From assembly GCF_013820765.1 (NCBI RefSeq), contig NZ_JABJVM010000007.1, positions 107,826 through 171,825 of the forward strand: DNA of 64,000 nt, read 5' to 3'. The translations under genes and the position numbers were made by a program. Positions 25,177 to 33,033 of the stretch are shown here, piece by piece. The notes beneath the pieces were generated by a model that was given only the letters and a program-made list of their open reading frames with translations, was not told where the DNA came from and did no database searches. The stretch comes from Paenilisteria rustica (GTDB lineage Bacteria; Bacillota; Bacilli; Lactobacillales; Listeriaceae). Each line of letters opens with the position of its first letter. The first letter of the stretch is position 1.

Positions 25177-26919
25177 TTAAGTTAATTGTTGTTCTGCGAA
25201 TGTTGCGTATAGTGGGTGACTGGCAACGAGTTCGCTATGTGTTCCGCGGCCTGTAATTTCGCCATGTTCGATAAATAGGATTTGATTTGCGTTCACGATA
25301 GTAGATAGACGATGGGCAATCACGAATGTTGTCCGGCCTTCCATCAAGTTCGCTAAGGCTTGTTGAACGATGCGTTCGGATTGGCTGTCAAGACTCGCTG
25401 TTGCTTCATCTAGCATCAAGATTTTTGGATCGCGAAGGAAAGCTCGGGCAATCGCGATACGTTGACGCTGACCGCCGGAAAGTTTCACGCCGCGTTCGCC
25501 GACCTCGGTATCTAGTTGGTTTGGCAGTTTTGCAATGAAGGTATCGGCGTAGGCTAGTTTTGTAACAGCCCACAAATCGTCGTCGCTGAATTCTTTATCT
25601 AAACCATAACATAAATTGTCGCGAATTGTGCCTGATAGCATCGCGCTTTCTTGGGAAACATAGCCGATTTGACTGCGCCAAGAATGAATCGAAATCTCGT
25701 TCAACGGTTGGTCACCAACTAGGATTTCGCCAGAACTTGTCTTATAGTAACGTTCGAGAATCGCGAATAAGGTTGATTTACCGCCACCACTTGGTCCAGC
25801 GAACGCGATAACTTCGCCAGGTCGAGTTTCGAATGAGATATCTTGCAAAATAGGTTCCTCTTTATTATAGGAGAAAAAGAGATTATTTGCAGTAATTTTC
25901 TTACCGCTAACATCAACTGTATCGCCGTCATAAATATTTTCTTCTTCGTGATCTAGAATTTCAGAGATACGTTCTGTGGCACCTTTTGATTTTTGGAGTT
26001 GGGTGAAGAATGTAACGAAAGATGTAACGGGAACGATAATTTGGAACAGGTAAAGTAGGAACGCGATTAGTGTACCAGTGGAAAGTGTGCCGGCTGAGAC
26101 GCGAATACCGCCGTAGCCGATGATTCCAACGATGACGCCCATTACGACGAATAGCATCAACGGTCCGATGACAGCTGTTACTTTGGCTTCACGAACACCG
26201 AATCTTAGCAAGCGCGTGATGCCAGATGTGCCGTCATTGATTTCTTTTGCTTCTGCATTAGACGATTTAACAAGGCGTACTTCGGATAATGTTTGGCTAA
26301 TAGAGCCCGTGAAGTCGGCGGTTTCTTTTTGCATGCCGCGTGATATTTTGAACATTTTTTGGCCGAGTGGTGCGATAATAACGGCTGTAATTGGCACAGC
26401 AACGATGAGTAGCAATGTCATTTTCCAGTCCATGACGAACAGGATGGCGATAGCGCCGATAACAGAGATAACGCCGGTTACGAATTGCGGCAAGCTGTCG
26501 GCGATGAGTTCTTTGATGACCACTGTGTCGTTAATCATCCGGCTGACCATTTCACCAGACTTAGTATTATCAAAATAGGATACTGGCAAATTAAGCGTTT
26601 TTTTCCATAGTTTCTCACGCATCGATGCGACCATTTTTTGGCCCATTAAGTTGAGTAGGAAAATCGCAAAACCGTTTGTCACGGCTTGGAGGATAAAGAC
26701 GGCGACGATGGTTGCAATCATTTGCCAGCTCAGTGAGGATGGCGAAAAACCGTCAATTAGATTTTTTGTGAATAGCGGGATTAATAGTCCTGCCGCGGTT
26801 GTGACTAAACTTGCCAAAAAGCCGCCGATGATGACTGCTTTTGATGGTCTAGTTGAGATGAGTAGTTGGAAAAACTGTTTCCAGCTATAGGATGACTTAG
26901 ACTTCGATTTCTTTTTCAT
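25177..26919 (-). CDS. Homodimeric multidrug ABC exporter (BmrA/LmrA-like)
   Basis: A 580-residue half-transporter: basic N-terminus, six membrane helices (about 25-320), then the ATPase domain with Walker A GPSGGGKST near residue 375, signature LSGGQRQR near 478, Walker B ILMLDEA and switch AHRLST. The length and the opening PLFTKNLIDGF-type segment match BmrA/LmrA. It exports amphiphilic drugs or lipids using ATP as a homodimer. A 334-bp AT-rich divergent region separates it from the Crp/Fnr gene. It may be co-expressed with the downstream two-component genes by read-through. Confidence 0.87.
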   Translation of the reverse strand: MKKKSKSKSSYSWKQFFQLLISTRPSKAVIIGGFLASLVTTAAGLLIPLFTKNLIDGFSPSSLSWQMIATIVAVFILQAVTNGFAIFLLNLMGQKMVASMREKLWKKTLNLPVSYFDNTKSGEMVSRMINDTVVIKELIADSLPQFVTGVISVIGAIAILFVMDWKMTLLLIVAVPITAVIIAPLGQKMFKISRGMQKETADFTGSISQTLSEVRLVKSSNAEAKEINDGTSGITRLLRFGVREAKVTAVIGPLMLFVVMGVIVGIIGYGGIRVSAGTLSTGTLIAFLLYLFQIIVPVTSFVTFFTQLQKSKGATERISEILDHEEENIYDGDTVDVSGKKITANNLFFSYNKEEPILQDISFETRPGEVIAFAGPSGGGKSTLFAILERYYKTSSGEILVGDQPLNEISIHSWRSQIGYVSQESAMLSGTIRDNLCYGLDKEFSDDDLWAVTKLAYADTFIAKLPNQLDTEVGERGVKLSGGQRQRIAIARAFLRDPKILMLDEATASLDSQSERIVQQALANLMEGRTTFVIAHRLSTIVNANQILFIEHGEITGRGTHSELVASHPLYATFAEQQLT

Positions 26920-27185
26920 GTTTTTTCCATTCCTTTCGATGTTACGGTATCTTTGTGAGGTTTCCCTCCTGCCACTCTAATATAAAGCATGATTGTGAAT
27001 GGAATATGAACAACTTTGAATGTGATAAAAACTACATTTATCGTACAATTTCATAATTATTAATAAAATGAACTAAATTTCCTATTTCGGGATTTTATAA
27101 GACGTATATTTTACTAATTAGGCTCTAAAATCCTATTTTTAATGGATAATGTGTCTAAATTATAAAGTTTTCAGCGGTAATATAG

Positions 27186-27215
27186 TGGTCATTTTTAGTT
27201 ATCATATGTTATAAT
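27186..27215 (+). promoter_or_regulatory. Promoter with PrfA-box-like palindrome
   Basis: TGGTCA (27186-27191) and a perfect TATAAT (27210-27215) are 18 nt apart. TTATCATATGTTAT (27199-27212) differs from the PrfA box TTAACANNTGTTAA at two positions and overlaps the -10. A Crp/Fnr protein bound here would repress, suggesting autoregulation. The rest of the 334-bp gap (26920-27185) shows only AT-rich DNA and the divergent promoter area. Confidence 0.45.
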
Positions 27216-27253
27216 TCAGAGATACATCGATTGGAAAGTGAGAAGGAGAGCCT

Positions 27254-27928
27254 ATGCTATTTCTAAAAGAAGGAAAATCAAGTATTACTGTAACTAAATT
27301 AATAGAGTACTGTTTTGAGCATCCGGATTATAATAAATATTGTTCCGTAAGTCGTACAAAAAAAGGCGATATATTACAGAATAAGCAAGACAAAGAATTC
27401 AAAATATACTTTATTTTGAGTGGTATTTATGGCGTGGTGATACAGGATGAGAAGCCAAAAGGTGGTATTACGCGTTTTCTAGGGAAGCATGCTTGTTTTG
27501 GGTTGCACCATATTTATTATGAGAATTGGAAACCGAACCAAATGTTGCTAAGTCTGGGACATGGTGAAATTATGGAAGTGGATAGTACATTCTTGTTTTC
27601 GATTTTAGACGAACATGAACAGGAAGGCACGTTCTTCATGGCGCAGTATTTGGCAGAAGAGCTACAGGAATACCAATTTTTCTGCAAACTTACTTTTTTA
27701 AAGAAGGAAGAGCGGATTAGGAAGGTCTTGCTGAAAACTGGACTTGAGTTGGGAACGGAAACCGAGGATGGCATTATTTTGCCGAGGCAGCTTACACAAG
27801 AAATTCTGGGAAGGTATACGAATACATCGCGTGAATATGTGGCGCACACGGTGATGAATCTAATTGAGGCTGGAATTCTTCGTAACAGGCCGAAGCCATT
27901 ACTTATTGTAGACAAAAGTAGATTATAG
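27254..27928 (+). CDS. Crp/Fnr-family regulator (PrfA-like)
   Basis: A 224-residue regulator with a cyclic-nucleotide-binding-like beta barrel (about residues 30-120), a dimer helix and a C-terminal helix-turn-helix including LGRYTNTSREYVAHTVMNLIEAGIL. No cAMP-binding arginine/serine pair or Fe-S cysteine cluster is evident, as in PrfA. Listeria genomes encode many such paralogues. GAAGGAGA is just upstream of the ATG. It is monocistronic; targets are unknown but its own promoter contains a PrfA-box-like site. Confidence 0.83.
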   Translation: MLFLKEGKSSITVTKLIEYCFEHPDYNKYCSVSRTKKGDILQNKQDKEFKIYFILSGIYGVVIQDEKPKGGITRFLGKHACFGLHHIYYENWKPNQMLLSLGHGEIMEVDSTFLFSILDEHEQEGTFFMAQYLAEELQEYQFFCKLTFLKKEERIRKVLLKTGLELGTETEDGIILPRQLTQEILGRYTNTSREYVAHTVMNLIEAGILRNRPKPLLIVDKSRL

Positions 27929-27987
27929 AACGTTGCTGGGCATGACGCGAATGTTGTGCCTATTTTTTTGAGGAAAAGGCAGTTTAT

Positions 27988-28043
27988 GAGACATTTAGTG
28001 GTAAAAGGTATACAATGAGTAGGAAGTTATGAAAGCGTTTAAC
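27988..28043 (+). promoter_or_regulatory. talC promoter and cre-like site
   Basis: GAGACA (27988-27993), 17 nt, TACAAT (28011-28016). TGAAAGCGTTTAAC (28030-28043) matches 12 of 14 cre positions and lies just after the predicted start, where CcpA would block elongation. Confidence 0.5.
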
Positions 28044-28062
28044 GCGTATGAGGAGGATGAAC

Positions 28063-28707
28063 ATGAAATTTTTTATTGATACTGCAAATGTAGAGGAAAT
28101 CCGCAAGGCTAACCGAATGGGATTCATTGCTGGGGTGACGACGAACCCGTCATTGATAGCGAAGGAAGGTCGGGATTTTAACCAGGTTATTGAGGAAATT
28201 ACGTCGATTGTGGACGGTCCAATTAGTGGTGAAGTAGTGAGTTTGGAAGCGGAAAAAATGATTGAAGAAGGCCGCGTAATTGCGAAAATCCATCCGAATA
28301 TGGTAGTTAAGATTCCGATGACGGGTGAAGGTTTGGCTGCGGTTGCGGTGCTGAATAAGGAAGGTATTAAGACGAACGTGACGCTTGTTTTCTCGGCAGC
28401 GCAGGCTTTACTTGCGGCACGAGCGGGTGCTACATACGTTTCGCCGTTTTTGGGACGCTTGGATGATATTGGCTCGGATGGCTTGATTCTGATTCGCGAT
28501 ATTGCAGAAATTTTTGAGGTGCATGATATTGATACGGAGATTATTTCGGCGAGTGTGCGTCATCCGATTCATGTGATTGAGTGCGCGCGTGCTGGTGCGG
28601 ACATTGCGACGATACCGTTTAAAGTATATGAGCAAATGTTGAAGCATCCACTGACTGATTCAGGAATTGAGAAATTCTTGGCGGATTGGGAAGCGACGCA
28701 GAAATAA
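28063..28707 (+). CDS. Transaldolase / fructose-6-phosphate aldolase-like (TalC)
   Basis: A 214-residue small transaldolase. The Schiff-base lysine is K83 in VVKIPMT; TTNPSLI near residues 26-32 and the C-terminal phosphate loop complete the active site. The short form acts as a decameric transaldolase or fructose-6-phosphate aldolase in the cytosol. AGGAGG is 6 nt before the ATG at 28063; ATGs at 28048 and 28057 overlap that site. Its stop overlaps the next start by one base (TAATG). Confidence 0.88.
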   Translation: MKFFIDTANVEEIRKANRMGFIAGVTTNPSLIAKEGRDFNQVIEEITSIVDGPISGEVVSLEAEKMIEEGRVIAKIHPNMVVKIPMTGEGLAAVAVLNKEGIKTNVTLVFSAAQALLAARAGATYVSPFLGRLDDIGSDGLILIRDIAEIFEVHDIDTEIISASVRHPIHVIECARAGADIATIPFKVYEQMLKHPLTDSGIEKFLADWEATQK

Positions 28708-29051
28708 TGAATAAACAGTATAACGTGAAAGTAGCGCATCAACCGACGGAAACCAGTCCATTATTTGTGAATAAAAACGAGGATTTGTGGATTGGCGAGC
28801 GAGATGGGAATACTGGCTGGATTTCTTGCACGACAAAAATGTCTGGAAAAACTGGCTTTGTTCCTGAGCAGATTTTATCGCGAGCTAGCGCAGATTCTAA
28901 ATCAGGTACGGCGACGGAAGATTATTCGGCGCGTGAATTGTCGGTGAAGACTGGCGACAAAGTGGAGAGTAATCGCGAGCTAAATGGCTGGGCTTGGTGT
29001 ATTGATGAGGATGGCAATGCGGGATGGTTACCGCTTGAAAAACTGAATTAA
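28707..29051 (+). CDS. Two-SH3-domain protein, hypothetical
   Basis: A 114-residue soluble protein composed of two SH3-like modules: residues ~5-60 (DLWIGERDGNTGWISC) and ~70-114 (YSARELSVKTGD ... NGWAWCIDEDGNAGWLP). Both show the ALYDY-like start and the WxxG/GWxP end of SH3 folds. No signal peptide, so unlike bacterial SH3b wall-targeting domains it is probably cytosolic. Start and stop overlap with the transaldolase gene implies coupled translation. Biological role unknown. Confidence 0.7.
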   Translation: MNKQYNVKVAHQPTETSPLFVNKNEDLWIGERDGNTGWISCTTKMSGKTGFVPEQILSRASADSKSGTATEDYSARELSVKTGDKVESNRELNGWAWCIDEDGNAGWLPLEKLN

Positions 29052-29065
29052 AAACGAAGAGTTTG

Positions 29066-29307
29066 GGACATAACCGAGATAAATCGGCGGCAAGCGTTCG
29101 CATTCAGGGAGTTTGGCGGACTTCCGGTTCTGCTACACAAGAGCAGTTTCGCTTAACTTCTTACATGGTCGGGGAAACTACTCCCTCCTTGTTTTCAGTC
29201 ATCATGTACAGTCGTACACTCCGCTTCCGGCTTCCACCAAACTCCCTGAATACAAACGCTTTCGCTCGATTTGTGTAAAGCAAAATTTTTCGTCCTACCC
29301 GAAGTAA
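29066..29307 (-). repeat. Foldback element copy 2
   Basis: A ~240-bp element whose arms pair over about 45 bp: AAATCGGCGGCAAGCGTTCG at the left and CAAACGCTTTCGCTCGATTT at the right, with ATTCAGGGAGTTTGG repeated exactly as inverted copies in both arms. The loop contains the conserved TTACATGGTCGGGGAAACT and CAGTCATCATG blocks. It lies between the SH3 gene and the convergent hydrolase gene, in opposite orientation to copies 1 and 3. Confidence 0.85.
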
Positions 29308-29341
29308 AGGGAAGGGCGTTTTTGCTGTATCTCGCGTTTTG

Positions 29342-30235
29342 TCACAGACTTTTTGTTTTGAGATGGGAGATAATTTTGCGACGGGCATCTTCACCTTCTG
29401 GAATAGGGTACAGCGGGAAGATGTGGGGATAGTCGGGATACTCGTGGTAAGTGGTGTTTTCCTTGTTTTTCTCGGCAAAAAGGCGCGTATCTGGATTCGT
29501 TAAATCGCCTGTACTGCTAAAAATGATGCATGGTGCTGTGTGTGTGAAATCGCCGAAAAGTGGGCTGATAATAGGATTTTGCAACGTGTGCGTGCCGCGA
29601 TACCAGTCACCTATTTCCTTTAGAGCCGGTGTACCAACGATGTAGTCTTTTTCCTCGATGGGAGCAATGTCGGGATTTGTGAGATTGAGATCAACAACGG
29701 GTGAAATCGCGATGATTTGTTTTGGTTGTGGCAGGTCTAATGTTTGTAAATGTTCGCTGAATGTTAGCGCAATATTGCCACCTGCTGAGTCGCCCATGAT
29801 GGTGATTGTGTTGGGGTGCTGGTTTTTTAGAACATTTTTATAGATAGTTGTGAGGTAGCGCATGACAGTATCGACATTGTGCGCAGGTGCTAACGGATAA
29901 AGTGGAACGATGGCTTTGCTGTTGGTTTCGTTGACTAGTAGTTGGATGAAGTCCCAGTGTAAAGAGCTAATGGGGAGCACGAAGCCGCCGCCTGCAAGAT
30001 AAATAATGAGGTTTGTTGTGTCGGATTTTGGAGAGATTTCGTATACATCGAAGCTTTCTACTTGATGGGAAGTCACCAAGCAGGAGTCGCGTAATTTTTT
30101 GGTCGGGAGAGCTATTTTGCTTTGTTTTTTGGCGATTGCGGTTTTGAGCGCAGGGCCTTGGAGGTACCAGAGTTTGTTTATTTTGCCTACTTTTGCGATG
30201 GTTTGGATCATTTTTAGTTGGATGCTGGTTTTCAT
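29342..30235 (-). CDS. Alpha/beta hydrolase-3 esterase (HSL family)
   Basis: A 297-residue esterase/lipase of the hormone-sensitive-lipase group. The oxyanion motif is LAGGGFV, the nucleophile is in GDSAGGN, and the catalytic Asp and His lie in the last quarter (STGDLTNPD, YPHIFPLYP). No signal peptide, so it is cytosolic. AAGGAG on the minus strand is 10 nt from the ATG at 30235; the open frame continues much further upstream without a start and overlaps real genes, so the longer version is rejected. Substrate unknown. Confidence 0.82.
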   Translation of the reverse strand: MKTSIQLKMIQTIAKVGKINKLWYLQGPALKTAIAKKQSKIALPTKKLRDSCLVTSHQVESFDVYEISPKSDTTNLIIYLAGGGFVLPISSLHWDFIQLLVNETNSKAIVPLYPLAPAHNVDTVMRYLTTIYKNVLKNQHPNTITIMGDSAGGNIALTFSEHLQTLDLPQPKQIIAISPVVDLNLTNPDIAPIEEKDYIVGTPALKEIGDWYRGTHTLQNPIISPLFGDFTHTAPCIIFSSTGDLTNPDTRLFAEKNKENTTYHEYPDYPHIFPLYPIPEGEDARRKIISHLKTKSL

Positions 30236-30279
30236 TGGGTTACGCTCCTTTAAATGTTTGGTAGTTAGTATAGCACGCG

Positions 30280-30288
30280 TGGTAGAAT
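30280..30288 (+). promoter_or_regulatory. Extended -10 promoter of the sirtuin operon
   Basis: TGGTAGAAT is an extended -10 element 26 nt before the helix-hairpin-helix gene. Confidence 0.45.
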
Positions 30289-30314
30289 AGAAGCAAGGAA
30301 CGGAGGCGGTCGAA

Positions 30315-30587
30315 ATGAAAGATGAATTATTGCAAATACCAGGAAGCGGCAAGCGTTTGACCGAGGCGCTGCACAATATTGGTGTTTCTAAAATAGCAGA
30401 TTTGAAAGGGAAGAATCCACTGCATTTGTATGAGTTGATGTGTGAATTTGAGGGCGAGCGGGTGGATCGATGTGTGCTGTATACGTTTCGATGTGCGGTG
30501 TATTTTGTGGAGACGGAAGATCCTGATCCGGCGCTTTTGAAGTGGTGGAATTGGAAGGATCGATTATATCCTGGGGAGGTGGAATGA
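30315..30587 (+). CDS. Helix-hairpin-helix protein (Cdd1/pathogenicity-locus family)
   Basis: A 90-residue protein. Residues ~5-35 (LQIPGSGKRLTEALHNIGV) form a helix-hairpin-helix of the non-specific DNA-binding type, followed by a conserved block (MCEFEGERVDRCVLYTFRC). This matches the Cdd1/pathogenicity locus family, whose function is unknown. GGAGG precedes the ATG. It ends in a TGATG overlap with the sirtuin gene, so both are made together. Confidence 0.75.
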   Translation: MKDELLQIPGSGKRLTEALHNIGVSKIADLKGKNPLHLYELMCEFEGERVDRCVLYTFRCAVYFVETEDPDPALLKWWNWKDRLYPGEVE

Positions 30588-31282
30588 TGGGAACGCTTGC
30601 GGAGAGTTTGGCGAGTAGCGAACGGGTCGTGTTCTTGACAGGTGCCGGCGTTTCGGTGCCATCGGGAATTCCTGATTATCGCTCGAAAAATGGACTTTAT
30701 ACGGGGCTGGAAAATCCGGAGTATTTGCTGAGTGCGACATGTTTGCGGAACGAGCCGGATAAATTCTATGCATTTGTGCGAGATAATATGTACTATCCAG
30801 GCGCCGAGCCGAATGCGATTCATGAAAAAATGGCGGAAATCGAGCGGCGCGCGGGAAAACAAGTGACGGTTGTGACACAAAATATTGACGGCCTGCATGC
30901 AAAAGCGGGATCGCGCAATGTGGTGGAATTTCATGGCAGTTTGTATCGCTGTCATTGTCAGAAATGCGGCATGACGGTGCGTTCCGAGCAATACTTGGAA
31001 TCAGATAAACACGAAAACTGCGGGGGCATCATTCGCCCAGAAGTAGTATTATATGAAGAAAATTTGCCAGAAGACGCAATAAATGGAGCATTAGCAGCCA
31101 TCACAAAAGCAGATTTGATAGTCATCGTAGGAACGTCATTCAAGGTGAGCCCATTCTGCAACCTAACAGACTACCGCAAAAGCGGAAGCACGGTTTTCGC
31201 AGTAAATCAAGAGCTACTACGACTATCCTTCCAATACACAATGATCCAAGATGACGCTGTCAGTATTTTTAAAGAATTATGA
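30587..31282 (+). CDS. NAD-dependent protein deacylase (SIR2 family)
   Basis: A 231-residue sirtuin. NAD-binding motifs are GAGVSVPSGIPDYR (about 20-33) and TQNIDGLH; the catalytic histidine is in VEFHGSL. The zinc module has CxxC (CQKC) but only one cysteine in the second half (ENCGG), with a nearby histidine where the usual cysteine would be. GGGGAGG favours the ATG at 30587 over 30584. It removes acetyl or other acyl groups from lysines in the cytosol, producing nicotinamide and O-acyl-ADP-ribose. Confidence 0.87.
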   Translation: MGTLAESLASSERVVFLTGAGVSVPSGIPDYRSKNGLYTGLENPEYLLSATCLRNEPDKFYAFVRDNMYYPGAEPNAIHEKMAEIERRAGKQVTVVTQNIDGLHAKAGSRNVVEFHGSLYRCHCQKCGMTVRSEQYLESDKHENCGGIIRPEVVLYEENLPEDAINGALAAITKADLIVIVGTSFKVSPFCNLTDYRKSGSTVFAVNQELLRLSFQYTMIQDDAVSIFKEL

Positions 31283-31286
31283 TTTC

Positions 31287-31316
31287 TTGCGAACAACTAG
31301 TGAATCATGGTAAAAT
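31287..31316 (+). promoter_or_regulatory. Promoter reading into foldback copy 3 and the CNNM gene
   Basis: TTGCGA (31287-31292), 18 nt, and extended -10 TGGTAAAAT ending at 31316. It would place the repeat in a ~300-nt leader of the downstream gene. Confidence 0.5.
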
Positions 31317-31362
31317 TTTAAAAGTACGGACAAACTCGAAATGAAGCCAAGTTTCTTATCTT

Positions 31363-31596
31363 TTGGGTAGGGAGAAGACTACGCTTTACACAAATCGAGC
31401 GAAAGCGTTTGAATTTCCTCTATTTTGTGGAAGCCGGAAGCGGAGCATACTTGCGTATGTGATGACTGAAAACAGGGAGGGAGTAGTTTCCCCGACCATG
31501 TAAGAAGTTAAGCGAAACTGCTCTTGTGTAGCAGAACCGGAAGTCCGCAAAATAGAGGAAATGCGAGCGCTTGTCGCCGATTTACTTCGGGTATGC
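31363..31596 (+). repeat. Foldback element copy 3
   Basis: Same loop blocks as the other copies (GTAGTTTCCCCGACCATGTA, GCGAAACTGCTCTTGTG). Arms pair over about 45 bp, but the variable segment here is ATTTCCTCTATTTTG in the left arm and its exact inverse complement in the right arm, unlike copy 2. It fills the gap between the sirtuin and CNNM genes, in the same orientation as copy 1. Confidence 0.85.
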
Positions 31597-31626
31597 TCTA
31601 CACTATGCAAAGGAGTGGATGGTTGG

Positions 31627-32961
31627 ATGAACCCTGACCCCGAGAGTCAGCAGATTATTGTACAATTAATTCTTATTTTGGTGTTGACGTTATTGAATGC
31701 GTTTTTTGCTTCGGCGGAAATGGCTTTAGTATCGCTTAACAAAAACCGTGTCAGATCACAGGCGGAGCAAGGGGATAAGAAGGCCCAGTTGCTTGTGAAA
31801 ATGATTGATGATCCGAGCCGATTTATCGCGACAATTCAAGTTGGTATTACGCTTGCTGGATTCTTCTCTAGTGCGGCGGCGGCAACAAGTATTGCTTCTG
31901 TGTTAGGAACGCGATTTGGTGGGACTGCTTTTGCAAATGAGATGGCTGTAGTCGTTGTGACGATTATTTTGTCTTATATTACGCTTGTTTTTGGTGAGCT
32001 TTATCCAAAACGGTTGGCTTTGCAAAAAGCGGAGGCGATATCTCGTTTTTCAGTGCGACCAATCATGATTATCAGTACTATTTTGATGCCTTTCGTTAAA
32101 TTTTTGTCGTTCTCAACAAATGTTCTTGTGAAAATCACGCGTATGGATAAGAACGAGAATCCGGAAAAAATGACGCGTGAGGAAATGCAACTCATTATTG
32201 AGACTGGTAGGCGTGACGGTGCGATTGAAAAAGCGGAACTTGACATGCTTCGTGGTGTTTTTGAAATGGACACGATTTATGCGAAGGAAGTGATGGTACC
32301 GCGAACGGATAGCTTTATGATTGATGCGAATGAGGATTCGGGCGTGTTGGTAGATAAACTTTTGGAGCGTAATTATTCGCGTATTCCAGTTTATTTGGAT
32401 GATATGGACTCGGTGTATGGTATTCTGCATATGAAAGATTTATTTTTGGCGGCGAGGAAGCAAGGTTTTGAGAATATCGACGTGAAACAGTTAGTAAAAG
32501 AGGCTTTCTTTGTGCCGGAGACGATTTTTGTGGATGATTTATTGAAAGCAATGCAAAAATCGCATAACCAAATGGCGATTTTGATGGATGAGTATGGCGG
32601 CGTTGCGGGTATCGTGACGGTGGAGGATTTATTGGAGGAGATTGTTGGCGAGATTGATGATGAATTTGATGCGTTGTCTGACGAGGTGAAGCAGTTGGAT
32701 GAGCACACATTTATTGTGGAGGGACGTATGCCGATTGATGATTTCAATGAATTGTTTCACGTGGAACTTCCCGATAAGGGGATAGATACGATTGCGGGCT
32801 TTGTTTTGACGCAGCTGAAGACGATTCCGGATGATGGTGAAGAGGTCGTTTTGGAATATGAGAATTTAACTTTTGTTGTGACGGAGATTAAGGATTCACG
32901 TGTTGTCACAATACGAGTGGAGATAGAAAAAAACAAGATCACAGAGCAAGAAGATAAATAA
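31627..32961 (+). CDS. CNNM/CorC-family membrane protein (hemolysin C-like)
   Basis: A 444-residue protein: DUF21/CNNM membrane domain with about four helices (residues 10-190; FFASAEMALVSLNKNR and FGELYPKRLA are signatures), two CBS domains (~215-335; VMVPRTDSF, MDEYGGVAGIVTVEDLLEE) and a C-terminal CorC_HlyC domain. Members take part in Mg2+ or Co2+ efflux or sensing. AAGGAG lies 11 nt before the ATG at 31627. Its leader contains foldback copy 3. A terminator follows. Confidence 0.87.
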   Translation: MNPDPESQQIIVQLILILVLTLLNAFFASAEMALVSLNKNRVRSQAEQGDKKAQLLVKMIDDPSRFIATIQVGITLAGFFSSAAAATSIASVLGTRFGGTAFANEMAVVVVTIILSYITLVFGELYPKRLALQKAEAISRFSVRPIMIISTILMPFVKFLSFSTNVLVKITRMDKNENPEKMTREEMQLIIETGRRDGAIEKAELDMLRGVFEMDTIYAKEVMVPRTDSFMIDANEDSGVLVDKLLERNYSRIPVYLDDMDSVYGILHMKDLFLAARKQGFENIDVKQLVKEAFFVPETIFVDDLLKAMQKSHNQMAILMDEYGGVAGIVTVEDLLEEIVGEIDDEFDALSDEVKQLDEHTFIVEGRMPIDDFNELFHVELPDKGIDTIAGFVLTQLKTIPDDGEEVVLEYENLTFVVTEIKDSRVVTIRVEIEKNKITEQEDK

Positions 32962-32968
32962 TAAGGAG

Positions 32969-33004
32969 TGCGTTTCAGGGTGATGTCCCAGAGACGCCTT
33001 TTTT
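32969..33004 (+). terminator. Rho-independent terminator
   Basis: GCGTTTC..GGG (32970-32980) pairs with CCC..GAGACGC (32987-32997) and is followed by six T residues. Confidence 0.75.
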
Positions 33005-33033
33005 AGTCCAGACAGATGGGAGGAATGGTTAAA

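Noticed and set aside
29161..29478. Minus-strand open frame through foldback copy 2 (ends MVGETTP-like), and similar frames at 29063-29307 and 31386-31610
   Set aside because: They follow the repeat element, differ between copies where the arms differ, and lack ribosome sites; they are products of repeat sequence, not genes.
30236..30991. Upstream extension of the minus-strand hydrolase frame
   Set aside because: It overlaps the HhH and sirtuin genes and has no start with a ribosome site; the ATG at 30235 has AAGGAG.
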